The position numbers and the translations under genes were made by a program. DNA of 64,000 nt from Orobanche coerulescens (taxonomy: Eukaryota > Streptophyta > Magnoliopsida > Lamiales > Orobanchaceae), in contig CM065804.1 of assembly GCA_033398695.1 (NCBI GenBank), forward strand, positions 40,501,501-40,565,500. Direction: 5' to 3'. Positions 11,417-22,457 of the stretch are shown here, one piece after another; position 1 is the stretch's first letter; each line of letters starts with the position of its first letter. The notes beneath the pieces were generated by a model that did no database searches, was not told the DNA's origin, and saw only the letters and a program-made list of their open reading frames with translations.

Positions 11417-11587
11417 CTCCTTGTAACCTATTGAAAGCCATTTTGCATAGTCGTTAGCGACATGTTGCCTTTCGGTATCGGTAACTGCATCATGATGTTG
11501 TGCGATCGCCAAAGCATCGGCTAAAGAGTCGGTTGTGGGCCCCCCTAATTTATTTCTACCTTTAAAAAATTCTAATTGCCAAACTGC
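11417..11587 (-). pseudogene. Mannosidase exon f (zinc-ligand exon)
   Basis: 57 codons: QLEFFKGRNKLGGPTTDSLA, then DALAIAQHHDAVTDTERQHV and YAKWLSIGYKE. QHHDA holds a conserved active-site His/Asp pair of GH38. Acceptor TTAATTAG/GCAGTT, donor AAGGAG/GTGAGG. WQLEF replaces the usual RQLEF, consistent with CGG to TGG. Confidence 0.9.
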
Positions 11588-11672
11588 CTAATTAAGTATA
11601 CAAAATCCAATTAGACCTCAGAAACTACAATAAGACAAGAAATCAGAGAGTTTCAGGACATCATTGACATAA

Positions 11673-11765
11673 TAAATAATAACCACTCATCATTCTCACA
11701 TAGACTTTGATGGCAGGCCTACTGTGAAATAGCCGATCCAAAAAGCATTTGAACTGTCTGCATAT
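11673..11765 (-). pseudogene. Mannosidase exon e, frameshifted, donor lost
   Basis: Starts after ACCAG/ATATG and encodes YADSSNAFWIGYFT, then one base is missing before the stretch for RPAIKVYVRMMSGYYL. The donor position after TTA reads TT instead of GT. Both defects would disrupt the transcript and the frame. Confidence 0.75.
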
Positions 11766-11858
11766 CTGGTACACAACTCACCTCGATAATTACATCAAGA
11801 ATATGAAAATTTTGATTTGTGTATTATAAGAGAAAAAAATTTAAAATCTTGAACCTAC

Positions 11859-11959
11859 GGGAAATAGTCATCGGTTTTAAGAGGCCATGACTCGTTTAAA
11901 GCATGTTTGGCATCAGTGTATATAAATGGAGTTGAATACAAGGCATTGTCATTACCGTC
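11859..11959 (-). pseudogene. Mannosidase exon d
   Basis: 101 bp encoding DGNDNALYSTPFIYTDAKHA and NESWPLKTDDYF, the family block directly after HYVN. Acceptor ACTTGCAG/GACGG, donor TTCCC/GTAGGT. It ends in phase 2, which matches the next exon. Confidence 0.9.
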
Positions 11960-12342
11960 CTGCAAGTACATTGAAAAATTGAATATTACAAAAAATAAGA
12001 TGAAGACATTTAACACTATGCAATAGGAATTTTTAATAGTGTGCACACATTTAATAAAATCTTAAATTAGGATAATTACAAAAAGTAACCCTATGGTTTG
12101 ACCTACTACAGATAAACCTAGCTAAGTTCCCAAATTACAAAAGATAGCCCCCAAGTGACATAATGGTTGAGGTCCTATTAGTTGATACAAGTCGAATCCA
12201 AGATGTAGAAATAGAAAAAGGGGCTCTTCCCAAGGTTTGATTTAGTGTTAAGATCACAGGGCTAAATGTAATATTTTTATAAATGTTAAGGTACTTAAAA
12301 TATTTTTTTGCATATGAATGAGTACATGTAAATTGTAATTTT
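11960..12342 (-). other. Mannosidase intron, left remnant
   Basis: AT-rich intron sequence between exon d and the element A insertion. The target duplication cttca follows at 12343-12347. Nothing else is seen. Confidence 0.7.
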
Positions 12343-12347
12343 CTTCA
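12343..12347. repeat. Target-site duplication of element A (left)
   Basis: cttca, repeated at 40854-40858 directly after the 3' LTR of A. This proves that A, with everything nested in it, is one insertion in the mannosidase intron. Confidence 0.9.
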
Positions 12348-12565
12348 TGTAATATCCAGTTGTAAATTCATTAATTGTCATTCAGTATATTATCACTCAG
12401 TAATTTTCAATCAGTATTAGTCATTCATCAATCATATTCATTCATTGTATTTATCGTTCGGAGTAATTTATATCGTGTATCAGTTATTATTCATCATTCA
12501 ACCTGGTTGGAGAATCGGGCCGAGAATATCATTTTCTCATCTTTGTAGTGGGCGGTGTGTGAGGA

Positions 12566-13256
12566 GTAGCGCACGCTACGTACTATCTTTAGCGTGCGCT
12601 AATTGAGTACGGGTAGCGCACGCTACCTCTCAGCATTAGCGCACGCTAGTGTCGTTCAGGCAGACAGTCCAGAAGGCACTGGACTGGATTAGTGAGATCA
12701 ATAACGCACGCTACGATTGGAGTATAACGTACATTAATGGTGTTTGTAGCGCACGCTATTGGTATCCATCAGCGCGCGATAGCGTATTGGAACAGATAGT
12801 CCAGTGGGTACTGGACTGAGATGGAATAATTGGTAGCGCACGCTAGGAGTGGGTACTGGACTGAGATGGAATAATTGGTAGCGCACGCTATTGGTATCCA
12901 TCAGCGCGCGATAGCGTATTGGAACAGACAGTCCAGTGGGTACTGGACTGAGATGGAATAATTGGTAGCGCACGCTAGGAGTGGGTATAGCGTACGCAAG
13001 GTTAGTTTGGTAGCGCACGCATCGGGTAGCGTGCACTAAGGCTCAATCAGACCATAGGACAGTAGGTTCTGGACTCCAATTTATGGACATCAACCATCAG
13101 GTAGCGCGCGCTAACACAAGGTTAACGCACGCTAAGAAGGGATGTTAGCGCACGCTACCAAGGTACGTAGCGCACGCTAACGATTCAGACAGCGGGTACT
13201 GGACTACACGGTAAACCCGCTAGTGCACGCTAAGCACAGGAGCTAGCGCGCGCTAA
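12566..13256. repeat. Palindrome cluster in 5' LTR of A (TTAGCGCACGCTAA type)
   Basis: About twenty copies of GTAGCGCACGCTAA, TTAGCGTGCGCTAA and variants within 700 bp, in both orientations. Interspersed are hairpins with 9-bp arms CAGTCCAGT and ACTGGACTG (for example 12929-12950). The cluster ends about 12 bp before the TATA box. Confidence 0.92.
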
Positions 13257-13267
13257 GCTGGGTTTAC

Positions 13268-13275
13268 TATATATA
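13268..13275 (+). promoter_or_regulatory. TATA box of element A 5' LTR
   Basis: TATATATA followed by GGACAG. The same box is at 39286-39293 in the 3' LTR. It lies directly after the palindrome cluster, and the downstream TAGGACA context recurs in D (TTAATAGGACAG) and G (AAATAGGACACC). Confidence 0.65.
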
Positions 13276-14739
13276 GGACAGTTCAGCCCAGGATTCGTCA
13301 TTTTTTTCACTTCTCATCTCCTCCCTTGGGCGTTTTGGGCGATATCAGACGTATTGTGGAGTGTTCTTCGAGCTGAAATCAACTATCACCATTTTCAAGC
13401 TTTTAGTACGGATTAATCATCATTTCAACCTCTCCACTACATCAAATCAAGGTAAACATTTCTTGAATCTAGAATTTCGGGATTTGAGTGTTTTCCTTCC
13501 GATCTCTTCGTGTTAGCTTGCTATTATGTTGGAATATGTTAGATATGGATTATCTACCTTGGATACATGTATTCCTACAGATTTATTGGTGTATATTTCG
13601 GCTTTGATGAATATTTGGGGAATCATTCAAGAACCCTTGATGTTTGACTTTGGTTATTTTGGGGTCTCGATTAATGTTGTCGTAATCGTGAGTTGTGGTT
13701 TCCTATTGGATTATTGATATCATTGAAGGTGTTTTGTTGGATTGTATTACTCATTTGGAGGTTGGTTTCGATATAATTGGGGTTGGTCGTAACCAATGGA
13801 AGTATGTTGGCAACGTATTCGTTAGAATGTCCCAATGAGTTTGGTTATTGTTGTATCGACCTTTGAGTTGGTCATGATTCATGCTTGATATGTATATTGA
13901 GCGTTTGTTGGTAATTATGTTATTCAAGGTTGTTCGAGCGACCGGTATTTCCCGCTTAGGACGTTTGTTCGAGGAAGGACATTTCATCACCGGTATTTGT
14001 GTAAGTTAATTCTTACTCGGTTTAAAGGATACTCATTCCTTTCGTTGTTGTTGATTCATATTCATAATTTATTCATGGTATATCAATCGTGTTGAGACTT
14101 GTAATTATCAAACTAATCATTCAATTCACGAGGAACGACGGTTCCAATCACTTCAGTGAGCTATCAATCATTTCACTGTTATTTCATCTTGGTGAGTCAT
14201 TCTTGACCCATGTTGATTTTCTATTCTTTGATATACATCATGGTCACTTTTTTTATTGTGACCTTCTGGGTTCATATTGCGTGGTCTGGTGGTTATGTGT
14301 GGAATTTTTAGTCAGGCACACGATAGTCATGTGATACGGGTTCACCAACACAATGGACTATGCACAAGGTAACGTGCCTCCATGAGACTAATTTGGTACA
14401 AGTGCGGGTGTGTATTTACACTCGTCTTGTGCACTTGCATGTCCCATTACGGGCATACTATGATGCCCCTCTTCAGCTTGATTTCATAACTAATATATAA
14501 TATTGTGCTTGTTCAACTCTTGAGGATTATTATTCTGTGTAACTGACCCCGTTAGGGGATGTTGTTTTCAAGTCATGGCAAGGCAAAGGCATGGAAAGAG
14601 AACGTTGACGGAGAGGAGTCCCAGTGATACTAGTAGGGGGCCCCAGTCCTTTCAGTCGCTCATGCTTCATCATTTTTATTTTCCACTGCAGTTTCCATTT
14701 TGGATGTTCAATTTATTAAGTGTTGTATATTTTATCTTC

Positions 14740-14914
14740 TGTTAAAGGAATAATACCCATTGTGTGCCTAAGTCTGTTAGTTTATGGGCTTTCCTAGTTA
14801 GGGTTTGGCTAAGGCCTGTTTGTATGTATTTCACCCTATTTAAAGGGATGTCATCAATGGAATAACAACAATCTTTTGCCCTACTTTCTGTCTCATGTTA
14901 TTTTCCCTTCAACA
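14740..14914 (+). repeat. Element B 5' LTR (175 bp)
   Basis: Differs from 23671-23845 at only about two sites. It is followed by CGTTATCAGCACG, the primer-binding region typical of short-LTR plant copia elements. Confidence 0.85.
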
Positions 14915-15540
14915 CGTTATCAGCACGTAGTTTCCCAACTGAGCAAGAAAAATCCCATCCCAATTTTGCCCTAAAAAAATCGGATTTTCCCAGAAACCCT
15001 AGCCGCCACAGGTCATCTTCTTCCCCGATCGCCGCCCGTCTGCTACCCCCACCAGACCGGCTCGCCGCCCTTCCGCGACCTCACCTTCCCCCTCGGCGTG
15101 ATGCAACGTTGTTTCACGAACAAGATATTAATATTGCTTACGTTAGATTCTTAGCTTTATTTCGAAGTACTGAATAATGCTTGAATGCTTATGGTTCGAA
15201 ATTTCACTCTTTTCTAAGGAATAAATCGAGTAGAACTTGAATGTTCTTAGAATAAGGCTTCTATTCATAGAATAAGTCGCCTGCCAAACCTCGGTAACTA
15301 CGATGATTGGGTCCTCCCAACTCATCAAAGGGCGAGGTAATGCCCAATTTTGATGCCTAAACGTCAGTCTTCTAAGTTACCGATGCTCTGTATGCATCTA
15401 GAGCCCTTCAAACCTTACTTAGCTTCAACAATATACGTAGCAATGGTTTCCAGATTGAAACCCACTGTGAGAATGGAATAGAGTTTCTTTTATTCTAATG
15501 AATGTGGACGTATACGCATTTTAGAATAACTGATGAGTCG
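14915..15540 (+). other. Element B leader and lost gag region
   Basis: A leader beginning at the primer site passes a GC-rich stretch with short CCGCC runs (about 15000-15100). No gag protein can be recognised; the region is too decayed or was lost by deletion. Confidence 0.5.
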
Positions 15541-18330
15541 ATCTAGTGGATGTACCTCACTATTATTAGGTTTTTAAAATCCTATGTTGTCACCAACAAT
15601 GTACTTTGGGACATAGACTCATATAGGTTTTGGCACGATAGACTAGGTCACCTGGTCGAAGAATAATGATCCATATACTAAAGAACTTGTACGTACATCA
15701 TTACTTTTCGAGCGAAAATGGGCAACAACTCGACATAAAGAACAATGTTGATGTTAATCATGTTATGTCATCCAAGGAACCGGATGCATATCAAATGCCC
15801 ACCACATAGTGTTGCAAAGCCTGCTCTTTAGTCAAAGTAGGAGCGAGACCTTCCTACACTAAAGAAACAAAAGCAAACATTCCATTCTTACGTTGAATAT
15901 AAGGAGATATTTGTGGATCCATCCACCTAATATGCGAATCATTTATGTATTTATGATTTTGATGGATTCTCCGACATGTTGGTCACATGTCGCTCTCCTG
16001 TCCACTCAAACTGCTGCAGAACTTCCAAAATAATTTATAAGAACTCACATCCCTTATCACATCTAAAGGACTCGATGATGTTGGAGAGTTCACATCAAAA
16101 AGTACTTAATGTTTATTGCTTGATAGAGATCAATGAATAGTATCTCATCCCATGTGCATATGCAAAGGTCTCACATAAACCACCGTCGAAAGAATATGTA
16201 TGGTGATTATGTAATCGGTTATGCGCACCAATTTGTATATATTTGCTTGGGATTATGCAATATTGCATGCAACTTTACTTAAATCGTTCATTTAGACCTT
16301 TTGCTAACCAATTAGTTTATGCGTACCAGTTGGTAACTGGATAGCCTGATTTTTGTATTTTGGACCCAGACGGACTTGAGTACCAATTGCGCATAATTGG
16401 TTACGCATTATATGTGCCTTCTGCGCCCCACAACGCATCGGTCTTTAGATACGATTAAGTATTCACGTTGGATAAGAATCTCCAGACGTTTATCCGCTAT
16501 TTGAAACCTTCACAGTGATCTCTTTACCGCACGATTTGCGAATTGTCACTTTAATGAGACAACCTTCCCGTCGTTAGGGGGAGGAGAGAAAATGTAATTT
16601 CTTGGGGAACGACAGGAATTGCCATGGTGTCTCCCCACTTTGTCTCATTATGATCCCCGAACTTCACAATGTTACAGTGAAGCATAAAGAACACTCGATC
16701 TTCAGGATGTAGCAGATTCGATGCTTGATGCATTTACTGATATCGTTCAAGTGACAAGATCTCACATTACAACTGCAAATGTGCTTGTAAGGTTAGAAGT
16801 CCCCTGCAAGGGGCACATCACCAATGAACTGGGTGATGCAACCGCACTTGGTGGAGGTGTGGTTGAGACCGTGGCTCCCTGCGAAGGAATGGGTGGAAGC
16901 CACATGGTTCGACTAAATACTCACCCAAGTAAGAGGTAGAGTATGACACAAATTACATGTTAACCATCAATGAACTCGTTTCATGAGATCATGCTTGATT
17001 TTATTATGTCCATGAATCATGACGAGGGGGACGCCCCGAAGATATGATTCAGAAAATCAAGAATCTCGATGAAATTATGAGGGTGTGGCCTGATCAACCA
17101 CCCATTTTGATGACATGTCATGAATCATAAAGTATGATAATGTCGAACCTCGCTCAGTTGGATGAAATCAACATAGAGCTGAGTGGCCTATAAGAAAAAT
17201 ATTCCAGCTAGAACTAGATTATCCGACAAAGAGACAGGTATTTGGTGTAGGTAGTGCTAACCTAACCAAGTGTAAAGCCTGAAGGACATAATCGAACCTT
17301 TGTCGTAAATCATAGTGATAATAGTAGAGTCCTAATGTACAAGGTTCACGAAGTAATGCTTCTCACAATGCCCTGGAATTGATTACGAGGAAATGTACTC
17401 CCACGTATATGTTCCGCTATTTGATTAGCATAGTAATTTCCGAGGGACTGGAAATGCAGCCAATAGATGTGGTTACTACGTATCTCTATGGGATCTAGAT
17501 ACGGAGATATATACGGAAGTGACCTATGGCATTTCACTACCCAAATCAAGTAACTCCAGACCACGGAGTGCGTATTCAGTTCGTTTGAAACGCTCACTTT
17601 ACGGTTTGAAACAATCCGGAAGGATGTGGTATAACCGTCTAAGTGAATACTTGATTAGGAAGGGATATAAGAACGATGAACTGTGTCCCTGCGTCTTCAC
17701 AAATAAGATCCGGATTCACATCGCAATGTATGTCGATGACATGAACATAATCGGTCTTGATGAAATAAGAGAAACCACCGGATACTGAAAATCTGGGTTT
17801 GAGATGAAAGATCTTGGGAAAACTCGGTTCTGTCGAGGCATTGACATAGAACATCGAGTTTGTGGAACCGGTCAGCCTATGTCCAGAAGATTCTCAAGTA
17901 CTTTAATATGGACAAGGTAAACCCAACTAGCACCCTATGATAGGTCGAACATTTGGATGCAAAGGAAAGATCTATTTCGTCTAAACGAAAGTGACGAAGA
18001 GCTTTGGGAGCTGAAATTCCCTACTTGAATGTAATCGCGTATTATTGTACTTGGCTCAATGTACACGACCTGCTATCACTCAGATAATTCGCTGACTAGA
18101 TTTAGTTCAGCATCGACGCAACATCAATGGAATGGTATCAAGAATATCTTTTGATACTTAAAAGAAACCATTGACTTGGGACTATTCTTTCCCTACAAGC
18201 AGGCAAAGGAAGCTGCTTACGAAAAGGCAAATGCTAAAGTAAATGCTGGTGCCGAAGCAACTACCATAAAGTATGTGTTGGTATGAATTGCTTATGTCTT
18301 GGAAATCGAGTAAGCAAACCCCTTTTGGCT
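15540..18330 (+). pseudogene. Element B pol remnants: integrase and reverse transcriptase
   Basis: No long frame survives, but family motifs appear in order. WHDRLGHL near 15630-15660 marks the GAG-pre-integrase module. GDICGSIHL-like and DFDGFSDMLVTC residues near 15900-16000 mark the integrase core. DAFTDIVQVTRSHITTANV is at 16727-16785. At 17519-17788 the RT core is well preserved: LKRSLYGLKQSGRMWYNRLS, with YVDD at 17729-17740. Then FEMKDLGKTRFCRGIDIEH follows near 17800-17860. Sequence near 18290-18330 (SWKSSKQTP) is the start of RNase H, which continues after element C at 22458. Many stops and frame changes make it non-functional. Confidence 0.8.
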
Positions 18331-18335
18331 ACCTC
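18331..18335. repeat. Target-site duplication of element C (left)
   Basis: acctc, repeated at 22453-22457 directly after the right LTR of C. Confidence 0.9.
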
Positions 18336-19378
18336 TGTTGGGTACGGGGTCGGATATTTGCGCCGTTTGCGGAAGCGAAAATAAAAGTGCGGAAAATAAA
18401 TGACGCAAGGATTTATAGAGGTTTGGCTATAAACGAGCCTACGTCCTCTCTTTATCTTTTTCAATAGGTTAAAGATAGCAACCTCTATGCCTCTCTTCTA
18501 TCGGTCGAGGTATAACCGTTTACAATCACGTCTTCTATCGGTCCGTGATAAACCTCTCGTACTTGTCTTTGTGTCGGTCCAAGTTAAACCGTTTTCCTTT
18601 TCTATCGGACAAGGAATCAACCGCTCTAGCTTTCTATGGGTACTAGATAAACCTCACTTAGATAGCAATTGCGATTCTAACAATGCCGGATCCTTGATCC
18701 TAATAACACCGAATCCAATCGTATCTTTTCTTTTACCACTCGTGTATGTTTTCGTGAACTCTCACTCAAACACTTACAATTAAGCTCAATATCAACAACA
18801 AGAATGTGTGTAATAATATCACAAGAATAGACTATTTGCTCAAGGTTGTTGTACTCAAACAATACCATAGGAATGGTATTTATAGGCTCCATCATCAAAC
18901 TAGCCGTTAGTTGCCAGACTGCTCATTACGTACGTTATATGCTCTCCATTACGTACGTAAGCCTCATTACGTACGTTAACCATGGCTGGTTACGTACGTT
19001 AGCATCTTCACAAAACAGACCAGGGAGTTTCGTCATTTTGGGTTACGTACGTTAGTATAGACTTCATTACGTACGTTAAGCCTTACGTCACTGATGACGT
19101 CATATATCCGTTGCATGCTTTTCTGACTTTGACTCCTCCAACGTTCACTTGTTTGAACTGAGTTACGTACGTTAATAATCCTTCATTACGTACGTAAGTC
19201 TTATAATATTACGTACGTTAATCAATCTATATTACGTACGTTAAGGCTGTCCAGAATGCCTTTTTTGCAACTTCGTTTTCCTTCAATGCTAGCTCCGTCT
19301 CTTCGTTGTTTTGTTTTGTTTGTCAACATTAATCATCAAAACACTTTTAATTTATGTATGGAACAAAATGTTCCAACA
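18336..19378 (-). repeat. Element C 3' LTR
   Basis: Plus strand runs TGTTGGGTACGGGG to AATGTTCCAACA. It contains a TATA box (minus CTATAAATACC, 18877-18884) and the palindrome cluster 18925-19245 upstream of it. Confidence 0.93.
18925..19245. repeat. Palindrome cluster in 3' LTR of C (TTACGTACGTTA type)
   Basis: Ten copies of ATTACGTACGTTA or GTTACGTACGTTA in 320 bp, spaced 10-90 bp, upstream of the minus-strand TATA box. The unit is the same as in gypsy LTR G, although C is copia type. Confidence 0.92.
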
Positions 19379-19392
19379 ATCTCCCCCTTTTT
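19379..19392 (-). other. Element C polypurine tract
   Basis: Minus strand AAAAGGGGGAGAT directly precedes the TGTTGGAAC start of the 3' LTR. Confidence 0.75.
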
Positions 19393-19809
19393 GATGATTA
19401 CAAAACAACACTTCGTCGATGGGATTTACCTGCAAAAATATGTAAATATATGTATATGTGTACAGACCAAAGTTTTCGACTTTTTCCGTTTCGTTAGTTT
19501 CTTCTCCCATTTATTTTTCGACTCCTTCTTTCTTTTCTCCTTTTATTTTCTCATTTTCAAAATTTTCATCGTCTTTTTCGACGTCTCCTCATTTTTGTTC
19601 AACTCCTTTGTTTCTCCCCCTTCACGGTAAATCACATTTTTGATTTATTTCTCTATTCTCCTATCTCTCTCCCTTTTTGTATTCATCAAAAAAATGCAAT
19701 GAAATACCAATAAAAATTGAAATATGCAAAAATAAATACAAGGGTATTAACTCCCCCTGAAAATATTATCCGTTTAAAAAATTACTCCCTCTAAGTAAAA
19801 TACCAAAAA

Positions 19810-21351
19810 TCAATGTTTGGGGATCCAACCTATAGTTGGTTTTTGTTTAGAAACGTAGACGATATTTGAAACGATTATTCCTTTAGGAACCCAAATTTTC
19901 TTAATTTTTATCGTCCGTCTCGGGCTTTTGCAACTTGAAATATGATGCCCGTTTTTTAAACACTTTTCGCAATGGGGTATCTTAAAATTAACGGATTCGT
20001 TTTTCGAGCGAGTTTTGAATCCTAACCCCTCTTTATTTAAAGTAAACTTTTGAACACCAAGCATTTGTTCAAATTTCTCGTTTCCGCACGAGAATTTTCT
20101 TGTCAAATATTGTAGTTCATCTTGAACTTTTAAAAGATCATTCTTCAAAATATTCTCATTTTCAATGCATTTCGAATGATCGATTTCGACAAATTTTCCC
20201 TTCCTGATAATTTTGGAATTTTCAATTTCCAAAGATTTAATTTTAGACTTAAGGGATTTGATCTCGGATAAAGCATTTTGGAAATCCGTATGTAATAACT
20301 CAAATGCATCAAATAACTCGTCACGAGAGGATGTACTTACTTGGCTTTCGACGTCACTGTCGTCGAACGAGCTCCTGGCCATGAGAGCGAGATTATTTTG
20401 ATTGATGAAATCATCTTATTCGTCTTCATCGCTCCATGTTGCCACGAGGACCTCTTTCTTGGGTTTGGCACGGCAATGTTTAGCGAAGTGGCCTGGTTTT
20501 CCACATAGTCGACAAGAGTTGTCGAATTTCTTCGTTTCGCTCGAGATATCCTTCTTCCTCTGGTTTAATAAAGTTTGGAATTTATTAATATTCTTGGCAT
20601 AATATGCCGCTTCTTCGTCGCTTTCTTCCACCGGGATTTCTTCCTTCTTTTTCGACATCTTAGCCTTCATGGCTAACGATTTTTCTTTCAGTTTCGGCTT
20701 GACACTTCGTGATTTTAACACGATCTCATAATTAATTAGAGAACCAACGAGGGCGCTAAAATCGAGCGTGTTGAGATCTTTAGAATCTATAATCGCGGTC
20801 ACGGTGCCGTCCCATTCGCTAGGTAGTGATCGTAAAATTTTCTTAACTTTTTCACTACTAGATAATAGTTTTCCGAATGACGCAAGTCCATTTGTGATGA
20901 CCGAAAATCGGTCGAGCATATTGGTGATGGACTCGTCACCTTTCATCATGAATAACTCGTAGTCATGGAGAAGCATATTGATCTTCGTCTCCTTGACTTG
21001 AGTCGTCCCTTCATGTGTGATTTCTAAAATTTTCCATATTTCTTTCGCACCCTCACACGATGAGATTCGATTGACCTCTTCCGGGTTTAAGGCACAAAAT
21101 AAGAGTTGAGTAGCCTTACAATTTAGATGGTCATTTTTCCAATCGGCATCGTCGTATTCTTCGAAAGATTTGAGCGTACCGTCGGATTTGATAGGAACTT
21201 TCGGGTCGAGACAAATAATCTTTCAAATCTCTATATCGTAGGCACGAATAAAGATCGACATCTTTTTCTTCCATGTCAAATAATTTGAGCCATCGAAGAA
21301 TGGTGGTCGGTTGAGAGCAAGGCCTTCGACTGGAGCAAATTGAAACGCCAT
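19810..21351 (-). pseudogene. Element C gag polyprotein with two in-frame nonsense codons
   Basis: One reading frame of about 510 codons runs from the ATG at 21349-21351 (MAFQFAPVEGLALNRPPFFD) to a stop at 19810. It is broken only by a TGA near 21223 (IEI*KIICLDPK, an expected Trp) and a TAA at 20416-20418 (SDEDE*DDFINQ). Order: DUF4219-like start with NYLTWKKKMSIFIRA; UBN2 region with MLLHDYELFMMKGDESITNM and SEWDGTVTAIID; CCHC knuckle CRLCGKPGHFAKHC. A coiled-coil-like Lys/Glu-rich block (SEIKSLKSKIKSLEIENSK) follows, then a second Cys/His motif (CEKCLKNGHHISSC) and an IWVPKG ending. The layout resembles SIRE/Maximus-type copia gag. The frame stops where protease would begin. Confidence 0.88.
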
Positions 21352-21393
21352 TGGATCTTTTTCTCCACGGATGTTAAGCCGCGTATTGGAGTA

Positions 21394-21407
21394 CTGCTCC
21401 GATACCA
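21394..21407 (-). other. Element C primer binding site
   Basis: Minus strand TGGTATCGGAGCAG, two bases inside the 5' LTR, complementary to a methionine-tRNA 3' end. Confidence 0.8.
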
Positions 21408-21409
21408 AT

Positions 21410-22452
21410 TGTTGGGTACGGGGTCGGATATTTGCGCCGTTTGCGGAAGCGAAAATAAAAGTGCGGAAAATAAATGACGCAAGGATTTATAGAGGTTCGG
21501 CTATAAACGAGCCTACGCCCTCTCTTTATCTTTTTCAATAGGTTAAAGATAGCAACCTCTATGCCTCTCTTCTATCGGTCGAGGTATAACCGTTTACAAT
21601 CACGTCTTCTATCGGTCCGTGATAAACCTCTCGTACTTGTCTTTGTGTCGGTCCAAGTTAAACCGTTTTCCTTTTCTATCGGACAAGGAATCAACCGCTC
21701 TAGCTTTCTATGGGTACTAGATAAACCTCACTTAGATAGCAATTGCGATTCTAACAATGCCGGATCCTTGATCCTAATAACACCGAATCCAATCGTATCT
21801 TTTCTTTTACCACTCGTGTATGTTTTCGTGAACTCTCACTCAAATACTTACAATTAAGCTCAATATAAACAACAAGAATGTGTGTAATAATATCACAAGA
21901 ATAGACTATTTGCTCAAGGTTGTTGTACTCAAACAATACCATAGGAATGGTATTTATAGGCTCCATCATCAAACTAGCCGTTAGCTGCCAGACTGCTCAT
22001 TACGTACGTTATATGCTCTCCATTACGTACGTAAGCCTCATTACGTACGTTAACCATGGCTGGTTACGTACGTTAGCATCTTCACAAAACAGACCAGGGA
22101 GTTTCGTCATTTTGGGTTACGTACGTTAGTATAGACTTCATTACGTACGTTAAGCCTTACGTCACTGATGACGTCATATATCCGTTGCATGCTTTTCTGA
22201 CTTTGACTCCTCCAACGTTCACTTGTTTGAACTGAGTTACGTACATTAATAATCCTTCATTACGTACGTAAGTCTTATAATATTACGTACGTTAATCAAT
22301 CTATATTACGTACGTTAAGGCTGTCCAGAATGCCTTTTTTGCAACTTCGTTTTCCTTCGATGCTAGCTCCGTCTCTTCGTTGTTTTGTTTTGTTTGTCAA
22401 CATTAATCATCAAAACACTTTTAATTTATGTATGGAACAAAATGTTCCAACA
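21410..22452 (-). repeat. Element C 5' LTR
   Basis: Same length as the other copy (1043 bp) and about 99% identical. TATA box at 21951-21958 (minus CTATAAATACC). One palindrome copy has lost a CpG here (ACGTACATTA). Confidence 0.93.
21999..22318. repeat. Palindrome cluster in 5' LTR of C
   Basis: Ten copies of the TTACGTACGTTA unit at positions corresponding to 18925-19245. Nine of the ten keep both CpGs. Confidence 0.9.
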
Positions 22453-22457
22453 ACCTC

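Larger units (their letters stand above)
12348..14739 (+). repeat. Element A 5' LTR, first part
   Basis: Starts TGTAATATCCAGTTG and aligns with 38493-40673. It contains the palindrome cluster, a TATA box and the transcribed region. It is longer than the 3' copy partly because a block of about 125 bp within the palindrome cluster is duplicated (about 12780-12970). It is cut by copia B after ...TTTTATCTTC. Confidence 0.92.
18336..22452 (-). mobile_element. Element C: gag-only, non-autonomous copia-type LTR retrotransposon
   Basis: Two 1043-bp LTRs (18336-19378 and 21410-22452) differ at roughly seven sites. They flank a 2.0-kb interior on the minus strand that holds only gag. Primer site (21394-21407), polypurine tract (19379-19392) and a perfect acctc target duplication are all present, so it transposed as a compact unit. 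Protease, integrase, RT and RNase H are absent rather than decayed: there is no space for them. It would depend on a related autonomous element for enzymes, like described terminal-repeat elements with only GAG (TR-GAG). Confidence 0.9.

Noticed and set aside
12566..13256. CRISPR-like array of short repeats
   Set aside because: Units are palindromic, variable, irregularly spaced and sit in LTRs of plant retrotransposons. Spacers are not unique protospacer-sized sequences and no cas genes are present.
18487..19055. Frames repeated identically in both LTRs of element C (98, 73 and 69 residues)
   Set aside because: They occur only inside LTRs, overlap on both strands, and pass through the palindrome cluster and promoter. 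They are chance frames duplicated with the LTR.
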